DNA of 64,000 nt from CAWJKP01 sp963843465 (GTDB lineage: Bacteria > Planctomycetota > Planctomycetia > Pirellulales > Thermoguttaceae). Within the stretch, counting starts at the first letter, position 1. Every line of letters begins with the position of its first letter. Position numbers and translations under genes: made by a program. Location of the stretch: positions 1,302,001 to 1,366,000 of the forward strand of contig CAWJKP010000001.1 of NCBI GenBank assembly GCA_963843465.1, in the 5' to 3' direction. The notes below the pieces were generated by a model, which saw nothing but the letters and a program-made list of their open reading frames with translations, ran no database searches and was not told the DNA's origin. Positions 1-9,243 of this stretch are shown one piece after another.

Positions 1-1
1 C

Positions 2-1507
2 TACGGCAACTTCGAGTGGATGGCCGGCTTCACGCTGGTTCTCTTGTCGCTGTTCTTCGCGCCGTTGTACCTCCGCTCGCGGGTTCCCACGCTTCCCGAC
101 TTCATCGAGCGCCGCTTCAATCGCCACTGCCGCGATTGGCTGACGGTTGTCTCGATCTTTTCGGCGGTGGTGATTCACATTGGGGTGGCGCTGTACACGG
201 CGGCGCTGGTCCTCCGCGGCATCCTGGGCATCGATCCGGCCTCGACGATCCTCGGCCTGGAGCCGATGATGTTCTTCATCGTCGTGTTGGCCGTGCTTAC
301 GGGGCTCTATACGATGGTCGGCGGCCTGTTGGCCGTCGTCTGGACGGAGAGCATCCAGACGGTGCTCTTGCTCGTCGGCGCCGTGTGCATCACCCTGGTC
401 GGCTTCCACCACGTCGGCGGCTGGTCCGCATTGTCGAACACCCTGGCGACTTGTCCCCACCCCCTCGCGGCCGCCGTCGACGTAAAGATCCGTTGCAACT
501 GGACGACGGCGAACTTCCTCTCGATCATGCGGGGCGCGGGGGACCCGAGCAAACAGCCCTGGTACGGCATCTTGTTGGGTTATCCCGTGATTGGCATCTG
601 GTACTGGTGCTGCGATCAGACGATCGTGCAGCGAGTGCTGGCCGCCCGGGACGAGAAGCAGGCCCGGTTGGGGCCGCTGTTCTGTTCCTTCCTCAAGATC
701 CTGCCGGTGTTTCTCTTCGTTCTGCCGGGCGTCCTCTGCGTAGCCCTCGTCCAACAGGGCAGCCCCATATTTCAGGGCCATGCCCCCAAACTCCCCGCCG
801 ACGCCTACACCTTCATGATCACCCACATGCTTCCCTGGGGACTCAAGGGGCTGGTGACCGCGGCGATGCTGGCCGCCGCCATGCAGACCTGCTCGGCCGC
901 GCTCAATTCCACGGCCACGCTTTTCGCTTACGACATCGTCAAGCGCTATCGGCCCCAGACTTCCGATCACCACCTGGTTGTGGTCGGCAAGATCACGACC
1001 ATCGTCGGAACCGCTTTGGCCATCGTCTCCTCGCCGATTTTCGGGCAGAAGGACACCGTCTTCCAGGCGCTGACCGATCTGATCTGCTACATCTCTCCAC
1101 CGATTACCGCCGTGTTCTTGTTCGGCGTCTTCTGGAAGCGGGCCACGGCGCGGGCGGCCTACCTCGCACTGGTGCTGGGGAATGCCATCGGCGTGGTCGT
1201 CTTCTTCCTCGACCTGTTCAAACAGGCGTCTTGGAACCTCGTCTTGGAGTCGCATCGCAAGCTGACGGGAATCGAACTGACCTCGATGATCGCCTCGTTC
1301 TACCTCTGCGTGCTCTGCGGCCTGATCATCCTGGTCGTATCGCACCTCTTCCCGGAACCCCTCAAGGAGGAGGCAAAACCGCTGGTCTGGGAGGACTGGC
1401 GGGAGCCGCTCCGCGGTGATCCTCACGGCCGCGGTCTGGGCAATTACCGCGTGCTCTCCGCGATCGTCGTAGCCACGTTCGTGTTGCTGTACTTCCTGTT
1501 TCGTTGA
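2..1507 (+). CDS. Sodium:solute symporter (SSS/SLC5 family), 5' partial
   Basis: Inner-membrane Na+-driven transporter. The reading frame is open from base 2 (YGNFEWMAGF...), so the start lies before the window and the ATG at 20 is internal. At least ten hydrophobic segments follow one another, and the stretch ALNSTATLFAYDIVKRY with the preceding AAAMQTCSA is typical of the SSS core. It ends with a hydrophobic helix and a short tail. The L-rhamnose mutarotase-like gene starts 39 bp downstream, so a deoxysugar or sugar-acid substrate is plausible, but the sequence does not fix the substrate. The family call is firm; the substrate is inference from the neighbour. Confidence 0.9.
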   Translation, partial: YGNFEWMAGFTLVLLSLFFAPLYLRSRVPTLPDFIERRFNRHCRDWLTVVSIFSAVVIHIGVALYTAALVLRGILGIDPASTILGLEPMMFFIVVLAVLTGLYTMVGGLLAVVWTESIQTVLLLVGAVCITLVGFHHVGGWSALSNTLATCPHPLAAAVDVKIRCNWTTANFLSIMRGAGDPSKQPWYGILLGYPVIGIWYWCCDQTIVQRVLAARDEKQARLGPLFCSFLKILPVFLFVLPGVLCVALVQQGSPIFQGHAPKLPADAYTFMITHMLPWGLKGLVTAAMLAAAMQTCSAALNSTATLFAYDIVKRYRPQTSDHHLVVVGKITTIVGTALAIVSSPIFGQKDTVFQALTDLICYISPPITAVFLFGVFWKRATARAAYLALVLGNAIGVVVFFLDLFKQASWNLVLESHRKLTGIELTSMIASFYLCVLCGLIILVVSHLFPEPLKEEAKPLVWEDWREPLRGDPHGRGLGNYRVLSAIVVATFVLLYFLFR

Positions 1508-1546
1508 GCCGCCTCGTCGGCGACCATCTGGCTCGGGAGAAATGAT

Positions 1547-1984
1547 ATGAAGCGAAGGAAAGGACGATACGGGCTGCCGATGGCCGCCCTGCTCGTGTTG
1601 GGAACCATGGCGGCCCTCGTGGCTGCCGCGCCCGCCGCGCGTCCGCCCACGCGGTACGGCAGCGTCATCGGTCTGAGGGCGGAGAAACTCGACGAGTACA
1701 AGAAGCTGCACGCCGCCGTGTGGCCCGAGGTCGTCAAGGCGATCCGTGAGGCCAACATCCGCAACTACTCGATCTACCTGCACCGGCTGCCCGACGGGAA
1801 GTACTACCTGTTCAGCTATTTGGAGTACGTCGGCACCGATTTCAAAGCCGACATGAGACGCATGGCGGCCAATCCGGACGTCAAACGCTGGTGGACCTTC
1901 ACCGATCCCTGCCAGCAGCCGCTTGGCGACCGCAATTCGGGCGAGTGGTGGGCCTCGATGGAGGAAGTGTTTCACCAGGACTAA
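1547..1984 (+). CDS. L-rhamnose mutarotase family protein with signal peptide
   Basis: RhaM-like enzymes interconvert alpha and beta anomers of L-rhamnose. The body (residues about 38-145) carries the family core: RYGSVIGLRAEKLDEYKKLH, AVWPEV, the IRNYSIYLH strand and GEWWASMEEVFHQD. Unlike the classical cytoplasmic enzyme of about 104 residues it has an N-terminal extension beginning MKRRKGRYG followed by a hydrophobic AALLVLGTMAALVAAAPAA stretch, a signal peptide, so it is probably exported. The ATG at 1547 has GGGAGAAATGAT just upstream. It sits between the symporter and a URO-D family gene on the same strand, suggesting a carbohydrate operon. Confidence 0.88.
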   Translation: MKRRKGRYGLPMAALLVLGTMAALVAAAPAARPPTRYGSVIGLRAEKLDEYKKLHAAVWPEVVKAIREANIRNYSIYLHRLPDGKYYLFSYLEYVGTDFKADMRRMAANPDVKRWWTFTDPCQQPLGDRNSGEWWASMEEVFHQD

Positions 1985-2006
1985 CTGCTTCCGCACCTCG
2001 ATCAAC

Positions 2007-3306
2007 ATGCTGCACGACCCCAGTCATTACGAACCGCCGCCGATCGCGGAAGAAATCAAGCTCAGTGCTGCTGATATCGACGTGCTCCGCCGCCTGGCGG
2101 GCGAGTTGGCCGAGATCGCGGCCTTGCCCGTCCATCGGGAAAAGGCCCGGCTTTGGCAGAAGCTTAACGACCTGGAGTCCGAGCGGCCCCTGGTCTGGAT
2201 CAACGAGATTCCCTGGCACGAGATGAACGCCGACGGCGAGTTGACCCTGGCCGCCGAGCATCCCTGGGCGCGGGACCAGGAGCGCGACCTGCGCCGCACG
2301 CTCTATCAGTGGCGGCACATGCCGGGCGACATGATTGTCAGCCCGTACCTTGCCTGTCCGCTGGCGGTCCACAGCACCGACTTCGGCATCATCGAGGATG
2401 TGGACGTTGCGCGGACCGACGCGGCGAGCAACGTCGTCTCGCGGCACTTCAAGATCCAGATCCGCGACTTCGCCGACCTGGAGAAGATCCGCGCCGGCGG
2501 TCACGCACAACGAAGCGGCGACCCATTTCCGCTACGAGGCCATGTGCCGCGTCTACGACGGCATCCTGCCGGTCCGCAAGATCGGCCAGACCCACATCTG
2601 GTTCACCCCCTGGGATTATCTCATTCGTTGGTGGGGCATCCAGGAAGCGATGATCGACCTGGTTGATCGTCCCGAGCTGGTCCATGCGGGCGTCCAACGG
2701 ATGGTCGATGCCTGGATGACGGAGCTCGATCAGTTTGAGGCGATGAACGTCTTGTCGTTGGGCTGCGACAACACGCGGATCGGCTCCGGCGGCTACGGTT
2801 ACACGCGTCGGTTGCCCGGCGCCGAGTTCGATCCGGCGCACGTCCGGCCCAGTAACATGTGGGGTTGCTCCAACGCCCAGATATTCGCGGAAGTCTCGCC
2901 GCAGATGCACTGGGACTTCGCCTTGCAACACGAACTGCGATGGCTCAGCCGTTGGGGGCTGACCTACTATGGCTGCTGTGAACCGCTGGACCGGAAGATC
3001 GACATCCTGCGACGGATCCCCAACCTGCGGAAGATCTCCGTCAGTCCGTGGTGCAATACGGCGACGGTGGTCGAAAAGATTGGACGCAGCTACGTGATGA
3101 GTCGCAAGCCCAGTCCGGCGATCCTGGCCGAGGACCACTGGCGCCCCGAGTGGGCGCGCCGGGACCTTTGCGACTTCCTCGACGCGGCGCGCGGCTGCCA
3201 CGTCGAGATTATCATGAAGGATATTTCAACCCTCCGCTACCAGCCGCAGCGGCTTTGGCAATGGGCCCGGATGGCCTCGGAAGCGGTCCAGCAGTACGCG
3301 AGTTGA
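2007..3306 (+). CDS. Uroporphyrinogen decarboxylase (URO-D) family protein, frameshifted
   Basis: Two overlapping frames make one protein of about 430 residues. The first part runs from ATG 2007 (MLHDPSHYEPPPIAEEIK) to about 2500; the rest (THNEAATHFRYEAMCRVYDG ... SEAVQQYAS) lies in the next frame. An extra G in the run near 2499-2503 explains the break. The C-terminal half has the WW/GC-rich TIM-barrel pattern of the URO-D/methyltransferase-like family, including LTYYGCCEPLDRK, often found beside sugar genes in planctomycetes and verrucomicrobia. No haem-pathway neighbour is present, so true uroporphyrinogen decarboxylation is doubtful; the substrate is unknown. The break looks like a sequencing indel because both halves are well conserved in style. 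Confidence 0.75.
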
Positions 3307-3381
3307 CGGTCATGTTTCGTCTCTCGTCTCTCGGTGCCGGCGGAGGATCGCGGGAACGCGCCTTCGACAGGCATCTGCGGA

Positions 3382-5739
3382 TCAACGAGCAGCGGAGGCG
3401 AAAGTGACCTGCCACGCGATCGGCTCCGGCTGACCGGCAAGGTGGATCACGAGACAGTTTCCCGCCCAGTCCTGGCGGGCCGGCACGGCGCCCACCCCCG
3501 CCGCCGTCGCTTCTGCTTTGGCCACGGTCAGACCGTCCGGCACGTTAACGTAAAGCGTGTAGGCATCGCCCGGGACGGTCCGGGAAGAGCCGCGCAGGGC
3601 GCTCTTGGCGGCATCCCATTGCAAATCGAGCAGCGAATACGCGCCGCTGATATGCCGGGAAATGCCGATCAGTTGTGGCCGTCCCAGCCACGGGTGGATG
3701 TGCAGAACACGCGTGTCATGCGGCTCGATCTCCACTTCCAGCCGATCCTTGAAGATGCCCAGCGGGCGCTGGTTCCAGTAGTCGAAAACCACGTAGGGCG
3801 TCGCCGGCTCGAGTCCCAGCTTTTGGGAAAAGGAGATTTGCTTCTTTACCTTCGTCTGCCGCCAATTGACCAGGCCGACAACGTCGTAGACACCCGCGAC
3901 GGCGTTGATCTTCAGGTCGAGAATCTCCGGGAAGTTGTGGAAGTGGTCGTTGGCGTGGAGGTGCTTGAAGGTGGCCCACTGCACCACGCTGCCGCGGCTG
4001 AACAGGTCCGCCGGGAGGATCGGCATCGTGGGCAGCGTCTGCCTGATAAGCCGGATGCGGTCGTCCGGCAGCTCCGGCAGCACGCTGGCCAGCGAGTAGG
4101 CGACTCCCGTCAATGAAGTGAAGCTCACCAGCGTGCGCGCCTCGGCGGCTGTCACGCCGAAACCGATCATCGGCTCTTCGCGCTGGCGGGCCGTGTCAAT
4201 CACCCTCCGCGGCCGCACGCGACTGGCCTCATCGACCGTCATGCGCGGCCCTAGCTCCATCCCTTCACCGGGCATGACGTATACGGCAATGTGGTTCAAG
4301 AACGCGTTGGCGTTGATGGAGTCCAGCAGCGCGTGCATCCCATTCCAGTTGTTGTAAACGTCGGCGCCGTTGAAATAGGAGTTGACGTACCCGATGCCGT
4401 TCAGCGGCGTGCCGGACGGACATCCTTCCACGAACGCCTGGGGACCGATGGTCTGGCGGATGAGCTTGAGCCGGTCACGGTATGCGGTCACGGGATCAAG
4501 CGAAGGGTCGAAGAGCTTGTTGCGGTCCACGGGCGGCGCGTATTTCGGCAGCGCGTGCTCGCCGTCGAACTTGTAGTAATCGAAGCCCCATTTGCCCAGC
4601 GTCATGAACAGCTTCTTCAGGAACGCCTGCACCTGCGGATTGGTGGAGTCCAAGGCCGGCGTGCCATAGTCGAGCACGAATTTGCCGGACTTGTCGCGCA
4701 AGTACCAGTCCGGGTGTTCCTCGACGCCGCCGCCATAGGCATTGGGCACGATCCAGATGCCCGGGTGCAGCCCCTTGGACTTGACGTAGCCGGCCAGCCA
4801 CTGCGGACCGTGCGGGAACTTCTTCGGGTTCCACTGATCAATCCAGTTGTGACCGTGCCGGCCTCCCGCGTCATAACCGTCGTCCAGCTCGACGTACTGG
4901 AAGCCGTAGGGTTTGAGGTGGTCCGCAATCCAGTCGGCGTTGCGGACGATGTCGGCTTCGCCGACGTTGTTGTAGTAACTGGTCCAACTGCTCCAGACCA
5001 TGGGCGCCGCAGGGAAATGCGAATCGTCCATCGGCGCGTAAAACGGCAGCCCGAGCTGCCGGGTGTAGTAGTCGGGGATCAGGCGCACCAGGGCCGTTCC
5101 CGGCACCGGCATCGTGAGCCGGAGCGACCGGGTGTCGTCATCGGCCCGCCGCATCAGGGTCTGATCCGTGAAGCGGATGGCGGTGTCGGTGAGGCGGTCA
5201 AAGAGGCTGTGAAAGACCGAGCCCGAAACCGGTCCCAGCGTGAAGTACGCACACTCCGGATTCAACGCCGGAAGCGCCGAAGGGTTGCGCGTGCAACTAC
5301 CGCCGTAGGTCTCCGCAATTTCATCGGTTCCGCTCCAGACGACGGGCAGTCCGCCCTTCTCCAGCAGCCGCGCCACCAACCGATCCTTTGCGGCGGGGAC
5401 CCTGGCGCTGAGCACCGCGTTACTAGAGGTGGCGGAGATTCTCAGCACATCCCGCGTCGGCTCCATGACCCACCGTGCGTAGGGGTCTTCCGTGATAATC
5501 GACAACTGATGCGGCGTGGTTGACACGGACCATTTTCCCGCCCGCACCAGCCCCTTCGGGCTGCGCAGTTGAAGCTGCAAATCCTCCAGCAGGCTCCCGA
5601 TCCGTTCGTGCCGGACCGTCAGCACCATCTTTTCGCCATCCGCGGAAACGGTCCAGCCTTGCTCCGTCAACGCGACCGGCGCCGCGGGAACTTGTCCCAT
5701 GGTAACATAGCAGAGTACAATTGTTGCCGCCAAAGCCAT
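3382..5739 (-). CDS. Secreted alpha-galactosidase-like glycoside hydrolase (GH27/GH36 clan)
   Basis: Predicted retaining glycosidase, 785 residues, on the minus strand. The start ATG at 5739 is chosen because GGGAG lies seven bases upstream and a signal peptide (MALAATIVLCYVTMGQVPAAP) follows; an in-frame TTG about 45 bases further out is an alternative. The barrel shows the melibiase pattern: YGFQYVELDDGYDAGG, then WGFDYYKFDGEH holding the probable nucleophile Asp, then FNGADVYNNWNGMH where the acid/base Asp is expected. A C-terminal beta-sandwich ends IAWQVTFASAAR. It faces the neighbouring glycosidase-like gene across a short region holding a transposase scrap. Substrate (alpha-galactoside or similar) is inferred from family only. 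Confidence 0.82.
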   Translation of the reverse strand: MALAATIVLCYVTMGQVPAAPVALTEQGWTVSADGEKMVLTVRHERIGSLLEDLQLQLRSPKGLVRAGKWSVSTTPHQLSIITEDPYARWVMEPTRDVLRISATSSNAVLSARVPAAKDRLVARLLEKGGLPVVWSGTDEIAETYGGSCTRNPSALPALNPECAYFTLGPVSGSVFHSLFDRLTDTAIRFTDQTLMRRADDDTRSLRLTMPVPGTALVRLIPDYYTRQLGLPFYAPMDDSHFPAAPMVWSSWTSYYNNVGEADIVRNADWIADHLKPYGFQYVELDDGYDAGGRHGHNWIDQWNPKKFPHGPQWLAGYVKSKGLHPGIWIVPNAYGGGVEEHPDWYLRDKSGKFVLDYGTPALDSTNPQVQAFLKKLFMTLGKWGFDYYKFDGEHALPKYAPPVDRNKLFDPSLDPVTAYRDRLKLIRQTIGPQAFVEGCPSGTPLNGIGYVNSYFNGADVYNNWNGMHALLDSINANAFLNHIAVYVMPGEGMELGPRMTVDEASRVRPRRVIDTARQREEPMIGFGVTAAEARTLVSFTSLTGVAYSLASVLPELPDDRIRLIRQTLPTMPILPADLFSRGSVVQWATFKHLHANDHFHNFPEILDLKINAVAGVYDVVGLVNWRQTKVKKQISFSQKLGLEPATPYVVFDYWNQRPLGIFKDRLEVEIEPHDTRVLHIHPWLGRPQLIGISRHISGAYSLLDLQWDAAKSALRGSSRTVPGDAYTLYVNVPDGLTVAKAEATAAGVGAVPARQDWAGNCLVIHLAGQPEPIAWQVTFASAAR

Positions 5740-5821
5740 TGCGAATCTCCCGCCACTGTTTTGCCCATCAAGCAAGCGGAGTTTTCCTGCGCGAGAGTCA
5801 GTATAGCATGAGGAGAACGGG

Positions 5822-5926
5822 ATGTCCCGGAAACCACGAAAGCAGTACAGCGGACCGGAGAAGGTGGCGATCCTGCGGGAACGCCTCTTGGAGGGAAAGC
5901 CCCGCTCGGAGGTCTGCGAGTTATGA
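5822..5926 (+). pseudogene. N-terminal scrap of an IS transposase (helix-turn-helix)
   Basis: A 34-codon frame, MSRKPRKQYSGPEKVAILRE then RLLEGKPRSEVCEL and a stop. This matches the beginning of transposase OrfA-type proteins, which start with a basic tail and the helix of the HTH domain (SGPEKVAILRE...LLEG...VSDLCEKY). The reading ends where the recognition helix would begin, so this is a remnant, not a gene. It lies exactly between two glycosidase-like genes that run apart, and its stop overlaps the ATG at 5923 of the next gene. Confidence 0.6.
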
Positions 5927-7828
5927 AGACCGTCATCTCCCCATGCCTTCGCTTGTTCAGTCTTGCTCTTGCCCTCGCCTCTTGGATCGCATGGGCGACG
6001 GCAGACGAGAACCATGGGAACGCTCGTGGCAGCCTCTCTTGGTCCCCGCGCCGGGGTCGAGATGCAATCTCCGGTCGGTAAGGTATCGCTGGACGGTGAC
6101 GCGAAGGGGAGCGGGCCAGTTCTGCGGTTCCAGGGCAAAGGGGGTGACGTGCGACTATCCTCGCCCAAGGTCGAACAGCCCAACCAACGGGAACTGCTGC
6201 TGCGATACCAGGTCACGGGACCGGGGGAGAACGGGATCAGCATCGTCCGCCGCATCACGATGGTCCAGCGGCAGAACGAAGCGGAACTCGCCGAAGAGTT
6301 CTCGCTGACTCCCGCGAAGGTCATCGACACCGATCTGGAGATTGAGCGGCCCTTCTCGCTGCCTGCCGCCGCCGGCACGTCGAACGCTGTCTTGCCGCTC
6401 TACAACGGCTGGGCGCGGACCTTCCCGCTGGGCGGCGAAGCGCTGCGCGGTGAGTGGCAGTTGGGCAACGTGATGCGGGACGTGCCTTCGCACCAACTCG
6501 GTTTGCCGGTGGTCCAAGTCGGCCAGGAGAAGAAATGGCTGGCGGCGGTGTGCGCCGACCCGTATTTCGGCTCGCTCTACGAGCTGTCGGCCCGCCAGCG
6601 GCGGATCAGCGGCGCGGTCCGCTGGCGTTATGCCGGCTCGAAGGTGCCGCTGGCGGCAGGCGAGAAGCAAACGCGGCATTTCGGCGTGTGGCTGGCCGCG
6701 GCCGAGCCCGGCGAGCGATTCGGCCGCTCCGTGGACGCCTTTTTCCGCCTGATGCTCCCCGACGTGCCGCCCGGGCCCAAGTGGCTGCACGAGATCGCCA
6801 TGGTCGGCTACGACTACCTGAGCGACGACGGCAAAGGTTGGGAGAAGGACGTCAAGGAGCTGGCGAGGCTGCTGACGCGGGACGAGCGGCGGCGTGTGGC
6901 CCTCTGCTTTCACGGATGGTACGAGAACATCGGCGGTTACGGCTTTGACGATGCCAAGAAGGAGATGAAACCACAGTGGGTGGCGATGGCTCGCACTCGC
7001 AAGGTGCCATTCACCCAGGATGAAGTGCGGCGGCGGTTGAAACTGGCGCACGACCTGGGTTTCCGCGTGTTGTGGTACTTCGGCGACGGGGTTTTGCAGG
7101 ATAGCGGGGCGCCGTGCTATCGCCCCGAGTGGAATTTTGTGGATGCAGAGGGCAAGAAGGTCGTCAGCGGTTGGACTGGCCCGGACACCTTCGGCCAGAC
7201 GTTTGCCCGCAACCCGGCCCACCCGCAGGTGCGCCGGTGGTATCAGGACTATCTGGCGGCGCTGCTGAAGGCCTACGGTCCGGTCGTGGACGGGTTCGTG
7301 TGGGATGAGACGTTCTATATTCGCACCGCGGCCACGACACGGGCGCCGCAACCGGCCTACTGCGACCGGGCGATGCTGACTTTGGTCAAGGCCCTGACGG
7401 CGCAGGTCCGAGCCGCCGATCCGCAAAAGGTGTTCCTTGCCTCCGACTGTCTCGGAGGGGTCGGGACGAACGTCCCCGGCTATGCCCTCGTCGCCGACGG
7501 AACGTATCAGGACACGGCATGCGCCCCCGCGGCCTGGCCCTATGGGCTGTTCCCTGCATGGCGCAACGTGCTCTGGAGCTGCAACTGGTGGTCGGTGACG
7601 AAGTTCAACGATACGCGCTGGGGCGTGGAGCACTACGGCGTGCCGGTGGCCATCTCCAACGGCTGGGAAGACGACCGGGGGCCCTCGAAGTGGACGCCGC
7701 AGGATCGGGAGAAGATCCTTGCGCTGTTCCGTCAGCGACTGGCCGGCAAGGAGCGGGTGCGGTATTTGACGGCGGCCCCGGCGACAGATGACCGCGTATC
7801 TTCTTCGCGGAATTCCGTGGCCCGCTAG
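5923..7828 (+). CDS. Secreted TIM-barrel protein, glycosidase-like, unknown substrate, frameshifted near the start
   Basis: About 630 residues. ATG 5923 opens a clear signal peptide (MKTVISPCLRLFSLALALAS, then WIAWATADENHG) that runs out of frame near 6010-6020; the body continues in the next frame (TLVAASLGPRAGVEMQSPVG onward), again consistent with a one-base indel. The middle and C-terminal parts read like a sugar-active barrel: KWLHEIAMVGYDYLSDDGKG, ALCFHGWYENIGGYGFDDAK, FRVLWYFGDGVLQD, VDGFVWDETFY (a candidate acidic catalytic strand end) and ISNGWEDDRGPSKW. I do not recognise a named family. Context with the alpha-galactosidase-like enzyme supports polysaccharide breakdown. Confidence 0.6.
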
Positions 7829-8028
7829 CGGGAATCCGTGACCGGACGCAAATGCGGCCGCGTTGCGGTCGGCGCCCTCTCTGTTGTAACTCTTTGCCGC
7901 GCAGGGCACTTCCGTCGAATCGCGTGAGAGTCGCCTGGTGTGGCGCGCCGGTTGCTTATCAGCGGGTCTAATCCTTGAACCCATGCTCCTCGTTCCGGCG
8001 ATGGCCGACAACGGGCTGGAGAAGAACG

Positions 8029-9243
8029 ATGACCACGGTGCAAAGTCGCGGCGGCATGGAATTGCTCGAAAAGCTCGGAAAAGGCGAGGACGGCAAGCCG
8101 CCCCTGGGTTGCATGCAGTGCGGCCTGTGCGCGGCCAGTTGCCCGCTGGGATCCGCCATGGAGTTCCCGCCGCGGAAGCTCATTCTGCAGGCCACCGCGG
8201 GGAACCTGGAGAGGGTGCTGGCGAGCCCGTCGCTGTGGATGTGCGTCGCCTGTTACACCTGTTCGCAGCGCTGTCCGCGCGGCATCGAACTGACCGACGG
8301 CTTGTGGCCGGCGCTGCGGGACGCGGCGATGCAGGGGGGATCTCAGCCGCCCGCCGAGCTCCAGGAGACGTTTCAGAAGATTTTCAAGTACGGCAACGCG
8401 CTGGGCAAGTCGGCACGCCAACGCCTCGACTGGACCAAGGGCCTGGACGTGCGGGTGCTGGACCTCTCCAAAGAGCCGCGGCCGGTGGAAGTGCTGTGGC
8501 TGGTCGGCTGCTATCCCTCGTACTATCCGCGAAACCAGCTCGTTGCCCGGGCCTTCGCGCGGATCCTCACCGAGCTGGGCACGGTCTGGGGCGTGCTGGG
8601 GGCGAAAGAGAAGGCGATCGGGGAATGCGATCGAATGTTCGGCGAGGAAGGGTTGTTCGAAACCCTGGTGGAGGAGAACCGCAAGCTCTTGGATAAGCAG
8701 GAATTCGCCAAGATCGTCGTGCTGGATCCTCACGCCTACCGGGCTTTGCAACACTTCTATCCCCGCTTCGGCGCCTGGTATCCGGTGCAGCACTATACCC
8801 AGTTCCTCGCCGAGCGGCTGGAGCAACTCAAGCCGCTGATGGTCAAGCCGGTCGCCGCCACGGTCACCTATCACGACAACTGCTGCCTGGGCCGGCGTTG
8901 CGGGTGCTATGATCCGCCGCGGTCACTGTTGAAACTGGTTCCGGGGCTGAAGCTGGTGGAGATGGCTCGCAGCCGGGAGAACGCCTTGTGTTGCGGCGGC
9001 GGCGGGGGCGGAATGTGGCTGGACGCCCACATCGTGGCTCACGGCGGCCATCGCCTCTCGGACGAGCGCGTCCGCCAGGCGGCCGAGACGGGCGCCGACA
9101 CGCTGGTCGTCTCCTGCCCCTACGAGTTGCCGCGCTTCGAGGACGCCGCCAAGGTGGCGGGCTTGGAGGGTCGGTTGAAGGTCCGCGACGTTGTCGAGTT
9201 GCTGGCGGAATCTATGGACTTGGGGGAAAGGAGCACCGTATGA
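8029..9243 (+). CDS. Soluble (Fe-S)-binding oxidoreductase, HdrC/HdrD-like with CCG domain
   Basis: 404 residues. ATG 8029 is preceded by GGAGAAGAACG, a good ribosome site. N-terminal ferredoxin-type clusters are seen as CMQCGLCAASCP and CVACYTCSQRCP (two [4Fe-4S]). The C-terminal half has the cysteine-rich CCG module: YHDNCCLGRRCGCY and RENALCCGGGGGGMW; the earlier repeat LWLVGCYPSYYP is degenerate, so only one full CCG set is likely. Such proteins carry electrons in heterodisulfide reductase, glycolate oxidase and ETF-linked complexes. It is the first gene of a seven-gene plus-strand operon ending in a [NiFe] hydrogenase, and its stop overlaps the ATG of the ETF gene by four bases (ATGA). 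Confidence 0.85.
   Translation: MTTVQSRGGMELLEKLGKGEDGKPPLGCMQCGLCAASCPLGSAMEFPPRKLILQATAGNLERVLASPSLWMCVACYTCSQRCPRGIELTDGLWPALRDAAMQGGSQPPAELQETFQKIFKYGNALGKSARQRLDWTKGLDVRVLDLSKEPRPVEVLWLVGCYPSYYPRNQLVARAFARILTELGTVWGVLGAKEKAIGECDRMFGEEGLFETLVEENRKLLDKQEFAKIVVLDPHAYRALQHFYPRFGAWYPVQHYTQFLAERLEQLKPLMVKPVAATVTYHDNCCLGRRCGCYDPPRSLLKLVPGLKLVEMARSRENALCCGGGGGGMWLDAHIVAHGGHRLSDERVRQAAETGADTLVVSCPYELPRFEDAAKVAGLEGRLKVRDVVELLAESMDLGERSTV

Noticed and set aside
5740..6378. N-terminal extension of the alpha-galactosidase frame
   Set aside because: It overlaps the divergent gene and lies ahead of a good ribosome site and signal peptide at 5739.
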